The notes below the pieces were generated by a model. It saw only the letters and a list, made by a program, of their open reading frames with translations. It was not told the DNA's origin and made no database searches. A stretch of 64,000 bases of DNA from Platycnemis pennipes (taxonomy: Eukaryota; Arthropoda; Insecta; Odonata; Platycnemididae): contig OW121855.1 of assembly GCA_933228895.1 (NCBI GenBank), positions 32,564,698 to 32,628,697 on the forward strand, written 5' to 3'. Positions 50,145-63,300 of the stretch are shown piece after piece; the stretch's first letter is position 1; every line of letters starts with the position of its first letter. The translations under genes were made by a program, and so were the position numbers.

Positions 50145-52458
50145 TTGATTGTAACAGTTTTTATGCCAAAGGAGGGGGATAACTTCAATTGAGTCCTATT
50201 GGATCTATAAGCTGATACATGAAGAAAAGTAAACTGGGTATAAAATGGTAAGGGGGATCTGATGTAACCTTGATTAATTTCATAATTGATTTTTCTTCTT
50301 GTAATATGTTGTCATTATTTCCATGTGTCTTTGTTCCACGGATGTCTTATGTCTAACGAGGACCATGTGCATATCAAGCCAACTACCCTCTCCTGCAATG
50401 TTCAAATGCATCCCAGTTAGAACTTCGCTTCACTTCCTTGCCCGAGTCTATTCTGTTGAAATGAAAGCACTAGATTTGACAACCCTGAGTTTGGATTTTC
50501 AGGTGTGGGACATTGATTAATTCTCACCCTTGGTAAGTGCTTAACTGAACTTTTATGTGTATTTCAAATAATGTACCTTTTACCAAACAGTAGAATTTAA
50601 TGGGAAGCTAATGTTCATGAAATGTTTAAGTATATATTAGACTAGTACCAATGCCACTTTTTTGATTACTGACTGACACCTTGATATCAGTGGCTGATAC
50701 CAATAGTATTATTTCCCGATACGTTACTTAATTTTCTAAAAAAATTTGATAAGTGTTTTCCTTCCTGTGAAGTCAACTCAGTAATCAAAAGTTTCATATA
50801 AATGGCAGGTATTTATTGAGAGAAATGCACGTATGCACGCAGCTTAGCACGTATGCGCGGTTTGCATAACTACCAGGGGACCAATATGATTGCCATCAAT
50901 TTGGTTATGGGCTAGCGTTAATTAATTATATCAAAGTTTAATTTCCATTTATTTTGCCTTCCAATCAAATGCTTACGATATATCGGGTTGAGGCACACTC
51001 AACAATTAATGATGATTATATGACCAGATAGCAAGTTTTCTGCGTACATTTTTCACACAAAAAGTATATATGCATAGCTTTGACTCTTGAGACTTGATAT
51101 TCCAAAAAAGGAAAGAGCAAATTCATAGAGAGCATATCAACATGTGGTTAATTTAGACTTTCGTTTAATGCAGGTAGCAGACTTTTTTTATAATTACAAT
51201 TGAGGCACATTTTTGCAATGAGAATTAAAAATGGCACATAGAGTTGCAGAAGCCAGATCGTTACTTTGGAGATTTTATAACAATATGACAAGCACAAAAA
51301 AAGAAAATTTTGATATTATATGAATTGTACTTTAGCCATTCATTCCTTTTAAGTTTTGAATATTTACTTATATTCGTCTAAGTTATTCTAGTCAATTTAC
51401 AACGCCAGATTTTCTCTGTAAGTATGCAACACTGAGTCTCACGACAAAGAATTTCATCTTCATTTTAAAATTTCTAATGCGAATCCATGAACGTCATAAC
51501 ACTTAACCATGGCACAATATATAAATTTATATTTTTTAAAACCAAGCTTGGAATTAAGCGGAAACGCCTAAGCACACATGAGTTGAGCAGAACGAACTTG
51601 AGGTGAAGGCAGAACTTTAATTTTTGTCGCTATTTCAGCAAATTATCTTAGTTTGTGGATTTTCGTCTACTATCAGAGGAGGTTGAGCGTTACACCTCAG
51701 GCTTTTCCATAGCCAACTCTAATCATTGTCCTACTTTTACTGTCACGAATATTGCAGCTAAGTAAACAAATACGCATCATTGGTAGTTTTTATAAGCAGT
51801 AGAGTGCCACTGTAACAATTCAATACCAGTCTCAAAAAAGTTTCTTATTAAGTGGTGATGAAATTGCAGCTGAACATGATTTCTATTTGCCATCTATATT
51901 CATGCATAGAAGTGCTAAAAGTGGATGAAGATATGTCATGTAACAGTTTTATCGGCCCATCTCTAAAAGTATTGTAAATATCAAGTTTTTCATCAAAAAC
52001 TCTTAAATTCATTCACTAAAAGTTATTTACTTGAAACAACTCATGGCAGAGAAGGCTCAACTTAGGTGACAATATATGTATTTCGAGAGAAGTGAAGTTC
52101 AGTAGGGGAGGGAGACTGGATCAGATTTCCTTTAAGTAAATAGATGTTATGTGAGAGTGGGTGATAATATAATTGTATTATTCTTCCTCCACCTTTGATC
52201 CAGTTACAACTGATACCTATACTAATTAATGCCCTGTATCCCATTTACTAGCCTAGTCATTACAACCCTTTAATGTTCATTTTCTTTTAATATTAATCAG
52301 GGGAAGTAATGCAGCTGGTTGCCTGGATCATTTCTATAAAAAAATTCAGTGGAAAAATAGCGTGATAGCTACATCTCTGAGTGTTGTTCTGTGCTGTGGT
52401 GCCTACAGGGTATGGTGTGCTCTGAGTATAAATGTTGTGCTGTGCTTTGTGTATAAAT

Positions 52459-54457
52459 GGAATCAGTGGTGGAAGTAGATGTTAATTGTGTTAAGGCAGC
52501 ACATACATGCGAGTGTATTGGTGAGTGATAGTGAAATCAGTGTTCCCTTGGATTATCTTACGAAGAGTAGACAGCCAAGGAGCAGAAAGCAAGGATGGGA
52601 GGTAAATGACGAAGGACCACACCAAAGGTAGGGAACTACGTGTCCATCCCATGTAAGCACCTTCTAGATAAATGCCGTAGCCTTTACCCCTAAGATAGGG
52701 AAGGAAACGTGGTAGGTTGCAAGGCTAGGAATGATAAAATGAATTAATAGGTAGGCGTGTGCGTGGAGGGAGTTGCTCTGTTGGCAGGGCCCTTAAATGG
52801 GCGGTAGAGTTCTTCATTCCAGCAAATATGCTTCTGGTGAAGAAGATGGGTGCACTGACCCAGTATCATGATGCAGACTACAAAATTAAAGAGTGACTTG
52901 TTAAGGTGCTAGGGCCCTGTTAAGGGCGATAGAATGTCGGATTGACATGAAATAATTAAATGGAAAGTGTAGCTGGGTTTGCTGCAAGGTTTTTCGTTTA
53001 GGTTAGCGTGGAGTAAAGTTTAGAAATGGCATATGGATGGGGTGTACGCAACTGTTTCATGTAGCATTCCTGAGTGTAACACTTGGTCCGTTTTGTGCAG
53101 CAGGAAGTGACATCATGAAGCAATGATGGTGGAATCAATCATCAGTTACACGAAGACTTCATGGGTGGCATGACGTAGGTAAGGGGTCATATTTTGGAGT
53201 CTGATAGTGCTGCTAAATATTTATATTGATGGAGTATTTTCATTCTGCAGATCTACTCATTCGGCAGTAATGCAGTCAAGTGTCATTGTACTGGATAGAA
53301 TCTTGTGTTGAAGTGCTTTTGGCAGCAGGATTGGAGCAGTGTGAACTTTGAGGGAAGCAACCGGCATCACGGAAAGGAGGGAGCACAACCATTGGATATC
53401 TGGGAAACAAATTGAAGATGCTGCAGTGACCAGCAGATGAGGTGATATGATGCTAAGGTGTAAAGATAGAGGAGGATGTGCAGAGGGAACAGTAGTAAGT
53501 ATATCGGTAAGCAAGGAAACCAGGGTTTCCTCTTGATGCACACACACACACACACACACAATGACACATACTTTAGGGCCCCCAACCATGATTTCCTACA
53601 GGATGAAATTTAGGTGGCCAGTCTCCTGTGATTCCTGACTGAAGAATTTGTTGGAGGTCTTTCAGATGTCCTTTATTGGAGTCCAGACTAATGGGAGGCT
53701 GTTTGAAAATTAGGTAAGGGAGACCTTAAAGTGATGCGATTGATGAGGTAGAGTGTATACCCTGCACTGGTTCATTAGCCTTTTGCATGCATTTCTTTCC
53801 AGTTTCACCATCATCATGCCGAGGACAAGAGGAAAATGGGGATTCAAGCTTTTACCTTACAGTGGACTATGGGCCATCATATATTTTCAGCTTGGTGTTC
53901 AGCAATTGGGACGAAGTGAAATTTATCGCAAATTACCTGTACTTAGTAGGACAACCTAGATGATCTAGCTGGTTTCCTATAATTTCAATGGGTAAGTAGT
54001 ACTAATTTCCCACTGTTATGGATATTTAAATAATTTTAGATTATCAGTGACAATCATTTCATAGGGTAGGATATGCAAATATTCATGATTTGTTTTAAGG
54101 CTCAGGTAACTCATGTTTTTCGTGAGTGAAAGGTAAATAACTTAAGTGGTGATTGGGGCATTGGCAAATTTGCTATTAAAGAATAGCACCAAAATGAAAC
54201 TATAGATGAGGTCAAGGGTTTAATTTTTTTAAAGGCATGAAAGGTGTGTGAATGATGCTCATGTTGAAATTTCAGTGGTTGAATTTCTACTGGAGCACTT
54301 TTACTTAATAGTCTTTTGGTATAAAATAGCATTAATGTTTCATTATTTATTTCAGAAGACAGCAGTAATACAAGATGATGTAATACACCAAATTATGAAG
54401 TGCGCTGAACTGATGAAGGAGCAATGTGTTAAGCAGACGTGCTGGGGGTCACATGGA
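52459..54457 (+). ncRNA. Candidate spliced noncoding transcript (unit 4)
   Basis: Same architecture in the diverged part of unit 4. Introns 53179-53250 (72 nt), 53714-53802 (89 nt) and 53992-54355 (364 nt); final exon 54356-54457 followed by GTAAGT. All donors and acceptors are intact although this stretch carries several percent substitutions and indels against units 1-3, including a 4-nt loss inside the third intron. Confidence 0.5.
53539..53560. repeat. CA microsatellite, 11 repeats (unit 4)
   Basis: Expanded form of the same CA run in unit 4; the second CA stretch after ATG is shorter here. Confidence 0.95.
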
Positions 54458-54932
54458 GTAAGTACATTATGCATGCATGTATGTAGTTGTTCTAGTGCGG
54501 AGAAGGGAGAGTCACATTTTTATTTCACTGTGTTTTGTAAGAGAGGGGTGAGAAATCTTGATATGATTGGCAAGGGGATTTTTTTAAGGGAAATGTGTGA
54601 ATGGATAGTTAAGTAGCAATGCATTTGTTATGATTCGAAAACAGATCAGTTATTAATTCAGTGGTGGTGCTTTTTGTGGCATTTGACAAAGCATCTTACA
54701 AAGGAATGTATGGGAGGGCTATCTCAAGGTAATTGTGAGACCCTAATTGGTGTGAAAAAAAAGGATAATTTCAAGGTAATTTTGGATTCCTACTTGCTGT
54801 ACATTTTTGGCATATTCATATTAAAATTTGGAGGTCAAACTCAAGATTTCATAATTTGACAAGATAAATTACATGTTACTTAGTTATGTAATGAAGTCTT
54901 AACAATTGGTAATGCATTTACGCCTGCAGTAC

Positions 54933-55566
54933 CACAGATTCCTGGCACTGAATACTGGTTCATGGAGATGGGATAGGCTCAGTGGAGGCAGAGTAACAAA
55001 TAAATGATGTTAATGAGAAAATACATTACTCAGATGGCTGATATGAAAGTATCAGTTCAGGATGGGATAGTTGCTTAATCTCCTCCTTCAAGCAGATTAT
55101 TAAGTAGGTAAGAGTCAATAACTATTAGAAATAATACAGAATAGCAATTACGTTTCTTCAACCACAAAGTACCCACTGTATCAAATGATGCCGGATTTCA
55201 GCGATATCAATGGATCAATATTAGATGTTCCTAAGACTTAAAAAAAAACAAGAATATTATAGTGGTGGTTAAATTAAAAAAAATTAATTAAATTAACTAA
55301 ATAAATGTAAAAAGAACTGGCATACATGAAATACCTCCGACTGCAGTCAGTATGAGCATGATGGGTGAAAAGCAACTTTTCAAAGAGGAATTTGCTTCTT
55401 TATCGAAAAAAATACTGTTACCTTATGTTAAATATTGCATAGGTACATAGAATAGGATAAAATTCTTAAATAGGTGCTGAAATTCCAATGTATACCTATG
55501 TATTCATATCAATTCCTGAAGAAAATCTTACATTATTTACCAAATTATTACGAAGTAAAAAATATG
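54933..55566. other. Unit-4-specific 634-bp segment
   Basis: Sits between GCCTGCAGTAC and ATTTGAAGTGAAGG, exactly where units 1-3 carry the 357-bp module block. It is very AT-rich in the middle (near 55240-55310) with no recognisable gene or terminal repeats. It may be the ancestral sequence of the locus or a foreign insert. Confidence 0.8.
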
Positions 55567-57813
55567 AATTTGAAGTGAAGGCTGGGTGCAGTGTGCTGTA
55601 GGACAGGATGGCTGTGATGGAGACTGTGAGTAACCGACAAAAAGGTAAGGTGCCATAGGTGAGACTGGCCTTTACAATTTGGAGTGCTTGTAGAGCATAG
55701 TTTAGCACATAATTTTTTGTATAGAATAAGAATATTTTAAGTGAAGTGTTGAAATTATTTAATAATATTTGTCCAGAAAATTAAGGGTGTGAATTAGAAA
55801 GGCCTAGGGAATTACTTTTAATACGATACACTTTAGGATTGGCATTGAAAATTTTTAGGAGAATGGTGGTCATCAAAGGGAAGTAATGAAGACTAGGAAT
55901 GGATTCAGGCTTAAGCAAAGATGAGAAGAATAAAGAAAACTTATGGCAGTTAAAGAAGATGCAACAGAATCACGAAAGAAGGACTCCGGTAACTGCAGGA
56001 TGAGGAACAATGAGGGACGGCATCTATCTTGGAGTCACTTATTCCCGAGTTTGAAAGTGAATAAGTTATGTGAAGGGAAGTAGATACTTGAAATACGATG
56101 CAGATTAGGATTGGCATTCAACATGTTTCACGGATACAAAGCTGCAAGAAGCCGTTTGAATTTTTTGTGGAGTTATGGTATTTGCTTCCAGATGAGGACA
56201 ATAGAGATTGTAATAGGGCAACAATGAACATGAGGAATATATTGGGGCATTGGCGAAGATGAAGATAAAAAAGAAAACTTGATGAAAGTTTCCTCAGGAA
56301 GAACACGAAGATGCTCAGGATCAGGAAAGAGAGGAGTCTGGTAACTACAGGATGAGGACCACTGAGGGACGGAATCTATCTGGAAGTCGACTTGTTACTG
56401 AGTAAGGTGCAGCAAAAGATAATAGCTGAAAAAGATAAAATAATAGCTGTTGTAAAGCATTTGGGCAATATGGATACATATAGTGTCAGTAGAAGGAAGA
56501 CAGCCTGGATTGGTTGAAGACCTCCATTTGCTTCAGGGTGTGAACAATCAAAAGAGTTTCGATAAGATGTTTTTTGCTGAGACATTTCAGAAGGCAAGAT
56601 TTTTTTTCAGGAGAAACTGAAGCAATGAAGATGAACACTGTATGGATTATGTATCAGCCTCCATGAAGACTTCCGAGTTATCTTTGAGGATGAGGTGTAA
56701 TGGCTAAGGTGTTAAAGCTTTATCCATTCCTGGAGAGAGGAATCTGGAGGGCAGCATTGATGCCAAGGAAAGGGAACGGCTTCATAGGAAATGGAAGAAT
56801 TGGAGAAGAAGTGAAGAACGTATGGGTGAAGCACTCAGTCTACCATGAAGTTTAGTTTCGGAATGTAAAACAAAATGAAACCTGTGGAGAAAGCTATAAC
56901 AGCCTTATGATGTACCTATTACCGGTGTAGTATGAGGTAATGGAGAGTTACAGTGTAAGTATTCCACATATGTTGAAGACGAAGGGTGACAGGTAAATGA
57001 GGCCTGGTAACAGTCGAAGAAATCTTCGCTTCCATTCAGGATGATCAACATTTGTTATAGGAAGAAGATAACGGGAGGACTGTAGGTATAGAGGTGGAAA
57101 TGAAGTTTGAAAGCAAGATGATATTGGAGTGTAGAGTGGAAAAGTTAATACTGCAGGGTGCAATTTGATCTCTAAGAGGCAGATCTGTGATTGCCAAAGG
57201 ATGTAAACTTGAGAATAATGGCATCAATACTGGACATGAAGAAAAATTGATAAGAGTTTATACATCAATGAAGGGAGGATACATGATGTCATGATGTTGT
57301 AGCAGGGAAATAATGCATCCTCTAGTGAGGATCGCTATATTCATGCAAGGATGTAAGAAGATGACGAATGAAATGACAATGAAATGACAGAGAATTGAGT
57401 CAACTTTAGGAAGATTTGTAGGACTCTCTAGTGGTTGAATGCACAATGCTTCAGCACATTATTTATGAAAACAGCCTGTGTTTGTGTGAAAAATTGGAAT
57501 TCATTTTCGTTTTATGGTAAGAGATCACGAATGCATTGGAGTATATATTTGGAGTTCACTCAAAGGCGAAGGATATTGACAAAGGAAATAAACTGTGGTC
57601 AGTGAATAATGAAAAGAGTAAGAGTGGAAGCAGCGTTCATCAAGTACGTTAAATTGGAGGAAAACTGTGACAGGAGATATTGCATGCAGGTTATCGTTTC
57701 TGTTGAAGACCTAAAAAGCACAAAGAAGACGAGGAGTGAGCTACCTGGCCCATCCCCTCCATTTCTGTCCTTATATCTTTCCTGGTGGTCTGTAGTACCT
57801 ATTAGTGAGGAAG
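55567..57813. other. Diverged purine-rich block of unit 4
   Basis: Equivalent to unit-1 positions 7091-8857 joined to 10566-11007. It has several percent substitutions and indels except for 56930-57250, which differs from unit 1 at about one base. The minimal intron and the 307-bp repeat pair are missing because of the deletion near 57365. Confidence 0.7.
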
Positions 57814-58247
57814 ACTAAAATACCCATTGTAGTGAGCTGCGATTATTGATTGAAAATTTCGAGATACCCGAGGGTCGCAGGTGGCATAGTGGGGGTATGG
57901 TTCCATAACCAGTTAAGAAGATATTTCCTAAGGATATGAAGCACTCGACTGGAATTGGAATGTTAAGTGCATAAGGATTATCTGGCATGTTCTCTTCAAT
58001 GCCATTGAAAAAGATTTTCATTTCAGAGGGTGAGAAGATATTTCCTAAGGATATGAAGCATTCGACTGGAATTGGAATGTTAAGTGCATTTATGCATTTA
58101 TCTTATAGGATTTATCTGGCATGTTCTCTTCAATGCCATTGAAAAGGATTTTCATTTCAGAGGGTGTGGCTAGCAATGGAAGAGCGCCTCAGATAAGCAG
58201 GCGAACTCCGGGAGACCAAGCAAGAAAATGGGCGGAATGATTATGAT
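57814..58247. repeat. 308-bp element with partial internal duplication (unit 4)
   Basis: One copy of the element in which a segment of about 117 bp (from GAAGATATTTCC at 57917) is repeated at 58034. The second copy carries about 20 extra bases with TTTATGCATTTATC. This duplication is independent of the one in units 1 and 3. Confidence 0.85.
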
Positions 58248-58523
58248 ATAGAAAGAGAAGATAATGAAAAGGAGTGGCATCAATTCATAAACACGAATAA
58301 TGTATAAAAGGATGTGAACAACAATTTAAGCAGTCAGTACATGGGGATCAGTTGAGGACAGCTTTTATATTAGAAAATATTCCTAAGAAAGAAGAAAGTG
58401 CAGGGAAAACGAGGAAAAATAATGCCCGACTCCACTGGGGAACAATGAATTAATAAAGGAAGAAACCGAAAACTGGATTTAACTGCCAATGAAGACTTAT
58501 TATGACGTTAGATAGCTTGATAA

Positions 58524-59008
58524 TACCGAGGTCTGATACCCCTAGGAGAAGCATTCACAAAGGACCAGAACCAAGTGGAGGAATACAACCGTGGTCCAGC
58601 AATACTAAGAAGCAAATTCAAGAGAGCAATAAGATACCTGAAGACTGGAATGGCGCACAGAGAAGATAAAATCAGCGGAGAAGATATCAATGCACTTGGT
58701 GAAAAAGCGCAAGATGCACTCTATGTAATAATCCAAGATTGTTACGTTCCTGAAATCTGCCAGAAGACTTCAAGAGGAGCTCAGTGGTGACCATAATGAA
58801 GAGGGCAAGAGCTAAGAAATGCAAGGAGCATTGAGCCTTGAGTCTAGTGTCACATGCCTCCAAAATCCTTACTTGGACTTACTTGGGCAGAAGAATTGAA
58901 GGAAAAATCAAAGAAAACCTGTAAGAAAACCAATTTGGATTTAGGAAGAATAGGAAGGCTAGGGATGCAATTCTATGCCTGAGACTACTGGTACAGCACA
59001 TTGAGAGG
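58524..59008 (+). pseudogene. LINE fragment, plus strand, 5'-truncated (unit 4)
   Basis: Begins abruptly at TACCGAGG because of the deletion that joins it to unit position 11909. Nearly identical to units 2 and 3 over most of its length, although surrounding unit-4 sequence is diverged. Changes after IIQDC give YVPEICQKT. Confidence 0.85.
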
Positions 59009-59845
59009 ATAATATGATGATATAGTGACTGGAGAAGGATGGTCGGCAAAGGTGATATGCGTAACTATTCAACCCACTTCATGAGGCTGCCATATGCCCT
59101 TCGAATGAAGTGGAAGGATGGGCTTAGGTACCGATAAAAATTTGATGCAATGGATGAAGATGAGTGCTTCTAACCTGGGTAGGACAAATATTAATTTTCT
59201 GAGAAGAATGCGGTATCCTGGAAGATGGGACCGTCAACAGGAGGGAAGGAATCCATTGTCTGCGAAATACGAAGAAATGAAGAGGAGTGAAGGGACGAAG
59301 TTGAGGATCTTGAGAGAATGTGGTGTTGCGCGAAGTTGTTTCACTTCAGAGTGGAAGTCAGGATATGCTGCAAAATGAGGATCAGAAAAGGACGGCATTA
59401 AAATCAAAACGAAATTGTCATGGAAGAGCAAACATATGCATGAAGAACAGCCGCGGTGTGATAAATCATGAACAAAGATCAGGAGCACAAAAAGAGTAAA
59501 GGACCTAAATTGAAGTGTTGCCAGGAGGTTTTCAAGAGCCTAATGAAGTATACCTTCCTGCTGCTGGATGAAAACCAGTCATTGGCGTCAAAACTATAGA
59601 AGAAGAATCATCGGATATGAAAATGAAGGAAATGAAAGGGATGGGTGGTGGGAAGCATTAAAAATATTCTGAAGAAAAGAAATAAGCTAGGAAGATGTGA
59701 AGGTCATCCAATGCTGCGTACCATGCTTCATCACCAAGTGGAGGACAAGTGCAACAGGGTGGAGACCACTGAATGGCAGTATCGATATCCAACCCAAGCA
59801 TTCATTGATGGAACAGTTTCATTGGCGTATGCCGAAGATGAGAGG

Positions 59846-60346
59846 AAAATGCCAAGAGTCAAGGGAAAATATAAGGAACAGAGGAAGAGACCCCGGGTGC
59901 CTTTTCATTTCTCGTGGACAAAATTGATGCCGGAGAAGAGTAAACCTCGCCGTAAAGGATGGCATAGGATAGAATTGGTTTCACAGAGAAGAGAAATCAG
60001 AAATAAATGAAGAAAATGCCATGAGTCAAGGGAAAATATAAGGAACAGATGAAGAGACCCCAGGGTCCTTTTCATTTCTCGTGGACAAAATTGATGCCGG
60101 AGAAGAGTAAACCTCGCCGTAAAGGATGGCATAGGAAAGAATTGGTTTCACAGAGAAGAGAAATCAGAAATAAATGAAGAAAATGCCAAGAGTCAAGGGA
60201 AAATATAAGGAACAGAAGAAGAGACCCCGGGTGCCTTTTCATTTCTCGTGGACAAAATTGATGCCGGAGAAGAGTAAACCTCGCCATAAAGGATGGCATA
60301 GGAAAGAATTGGTTTCACAGAGAAGAGAAATCATAAATAAATGAAG
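59846..60346. repeat. 167-bp tandem trimer at the unit 4/5 border
   Basis: Three head-to-tail copies start at 59846, 60013 and 60180 with AAAATGCCAAGAGTC (ATGAGTC in the second), each 167 bp. Other unit borders (16151, 32138 and 48434 regions) have a single copy. The first two copies end with AAATCAGAAATAAATGAAG and the third with AAATCATAAATAAATGAAG. The third copy runs into unit 5. Confidence 0.93.
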
Positions 60347-63300
60347 ACGAGGTGTCCTTTTGAGCTAAGCTGAAGACCAGAAGTGGTATTGAATGCGAAA
60401 AACGTAGGGTATGTCTGCCATAAGCGATGTTATCGCTGATTCCAGTATCAAGATAATGGTCAGGAAGAGGACCAAAGGCATGGATACTACGGATCAGGAA
60501 TTGCTTCCAGAGGGAATAATCACCATGAACAGAAGGTAGTGACGGAAGACCCAGGTCAACGATGAAGAAAAACAGAAGAAGGTGAGGTTTAGTAACATGG
60601 ACAGTCAGGATCTCTTAGGCCCTACTTTGGACAACAGATTGATGCTGCAGGATAGGGACTGAAGACAGAAGGCATGATGAAAAAAAGGAATCAATGCTAA
60701 AGAAAAATGAAGAAATCAACGAGTGCAGTTACTTGGAGGAAAGGAGAAGTATTGGAAGAAATGAAATTATGAGAATGGATGGAAGAGGGTTGTGACTGTG
60801 ATGGACACAGCTCCTTATAAGGGAAAGTATTGTCTCAAGAATTGGATGGGAAATGATGAAGCTAAATGGAGCCCTTCAGTTGCCAAGAGGAGGATTTGAA
60901 TAGGGTATGAACATCATAACATTGGCAGGTAGTATTCCAGCTAGAATCATACTAGGCATGTTCTTTTGTTAGATGGGGAACAATATGATGTGGAGGAGTG
61001 GATGTCTGTGGCCATAACAAGAAGAAGCTACGGTGATGAAAATTATAGATTCACAGAATAGTTACAGAGTCAATGATAAGGGAGACGAAGAGCCAAATGT
61101 TTTTATCGATTCCCTGTTTTTTGAGGACATAACTCAATAATTCATTGGGTACCTCTTTATTAGGTACATCGCAATCAGGGACAGGGAAGAAACGATGGGA
61201 AGAAATGGTGCTGGGTGAATTAATCAATTGTTCGAAGAAGAATCGATTTTTATGAATAGTGATTTTAGAAAGAGACTCAAAATTGCAAGTTCTCAGTGAA
61301 GATAAGATGTACATACATCAAAGTAGATGCATCAAATTCATTCCACAGTGTAGGGTATGTGATGGATTTGTGGAAGGATATTTTCTGCATTGGTCTGCAG
61401 GATATGAAGCAAGAAGCACATTCATAATCAATGATCCATAAGGATTGGAAGAAATGGGTGAGCACATACAATGAAGACAAACATGTTGCACGTGGATTAT
61501 TATTCAAATTAATATCATCCATTTTCTCAAAAAAATACTTGTGTTGTACCAATTGTTGTTATGTAAGTGTTGTTGTATGCATTATAGATTTCACAATTTT
61601 TGAAAGTGGTTGATTGGAAGATAAAATGTTACAATGAGGTATTTGTATTTTTATCGTTTAACGACAAACTACTTTTTGTAACTTGTAATGTTGATGGGAA
61701 TATTTCATGTAACCTTCAGCTGCTATGAGTGGTCTGTTAGTATTTGTGTGAGGGCATGTATTGGAAGCATGTATAGAGAGTTGATTGTAACCGTTTTTAT
61801 TCCTAAGGAGGGGGATAACTTCAATTGAGTCCTATTGGATCTATGAGCTGATACATGAAGCAAAGTAAACTAGGTATAAAATGGTAAGGGGGATCTGATG
61901 TAACCTTGATTAATGTCATAATTCATTTTTCCTCTTGTAATATGTTGTCATTGTTTTCCATGTTTCTTTGTTCCACGGATGTCATATGTCTAACAAGGAC
62001 CATGTGCATATCAAGCCAACTACCCTCTCCTGCAATGTTCAAATGCATCACAGTTAGAACTTCACTTCACTTCCTTGCCCGAGTCTATTCTGAAATGAAA
62101 GCAACAGATTTGACAACCCTGAGTTTGGATTTTCAGTTGTGGACATTGATTAATTCTCTCCCTTGGTAAGTGCTTACCTGAACTTTTATGTGTATTTCAA
62201 ATAGATGTACCTTTTACCAAACAGTAGAATTTAATGGGAAGCTAATGTTCATAAAATGTATAAGTATATATTAGACTTGTACCGATGCCCCTTTTTTGAT
62301 TACTGACTGACACCTCGATATCAGTGGCTGATACCAATAGTATTATTTCCCGATACCATACTTAATTTTCTAAAATAATTTTATAAGTGTTTCCTTCCTG
62401 TGAAGTCAACTCGGTAATCAAAAGTTACATAAAAATGGCAGGTATTTATTGAGAAAAATGACATTATGACAGCTCTTTTATGTTGCTACTTTTACAATTA
62501 TCACTGGAATTAGATTTCAGACTATAAGCCTTCTTGCATTTGCAAATACTGCAAATTCTTTTTAAGAAATAAGAGCTGCTTAACATGCTCAGCAGTTTAT
62601 ATCAGAATGTATTGCTCATTGACACGTTATTGATGTTACTTAACTGTTGAACATGCTCAGCAGTTAAGAGGGTTCTTCTAAAAGGTTATCACATCAGTCT
62701 CCGAAAACATTTCCTCAGGAAACAATGAACCTGAAGGTACACTCAAATGCAGGACATTTTGTTATTATGTGTTTTTAGGGACCCAAGGTCCCGAGTATGG
62801 TTTTGAGGAAAACTTGCAGAAGAGGTTAGGCCTTCTCGGGTAATGCTTAGAACGTATGTGCGGTTTGCATGACTTACAGGGGACCAATATGATTGCCATC
62901 AAATTAGTTCATTGCTGGCATTAATTAATTGTAACAAAGTTTTATTTTCAATTATTTCGCCTCCCAAACAAATGCTTACGATATATCGGGTTGAGACGCA
63001 CTCAACAATTAATGATGACGATATGACCAGATAGCAAGTTTTCTGCATACATTTTTCACACAAAAAGTATATATGCATAGATTTGATTCTTGAGGCTTGA
63101 TATTCCAGAAAAGGAAAGAGCGAAATTCATAGAGAGCATTATATCAACGTGTGGATAATTTAGCCTTTCATTTAATGCAGGTAGCAGACTTTTTTAATAA
63201 TTACAATTGAGGCACGTTTTTGCAGTGAGAATTAGAAATGGCACATAGAGTTGCAGAGGCCAGAGTTACTTTGGAAATTTTCATAACAATATGAAAAGCA

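Larger units (their letters stand above)
48571..60313. repeat. Macrosatellite unit 4, internally deleted (11743 bp)
   Basis: Fourth unit. Relative to unit 1 it lacks unit positions 2259-2642 (junction 50828-50841), about 8858-10565 (junction near 57365) and 11910-14842 (junction 58523/58524). Unit positions 6734-7090 are replaced by an unrelated 634 bp (54933-55566). The third deletion removes the minus-strand LINE completely and the 5' part of the plus-strand one. Up to about 51950 it is nearly identical to unit 3; beyond that substitutions rise to several percent, except in patches such as 56930-57250 that are again nearly identical. It ends in a 167-bp tandem trimer. Confidence 0.93.

Noticed and set aside
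53539..53560. CA run as a functional element
   Set aside because: Its length varies freely between units (5, 11, 7, 11), as expected of an ordinary microsatellite.
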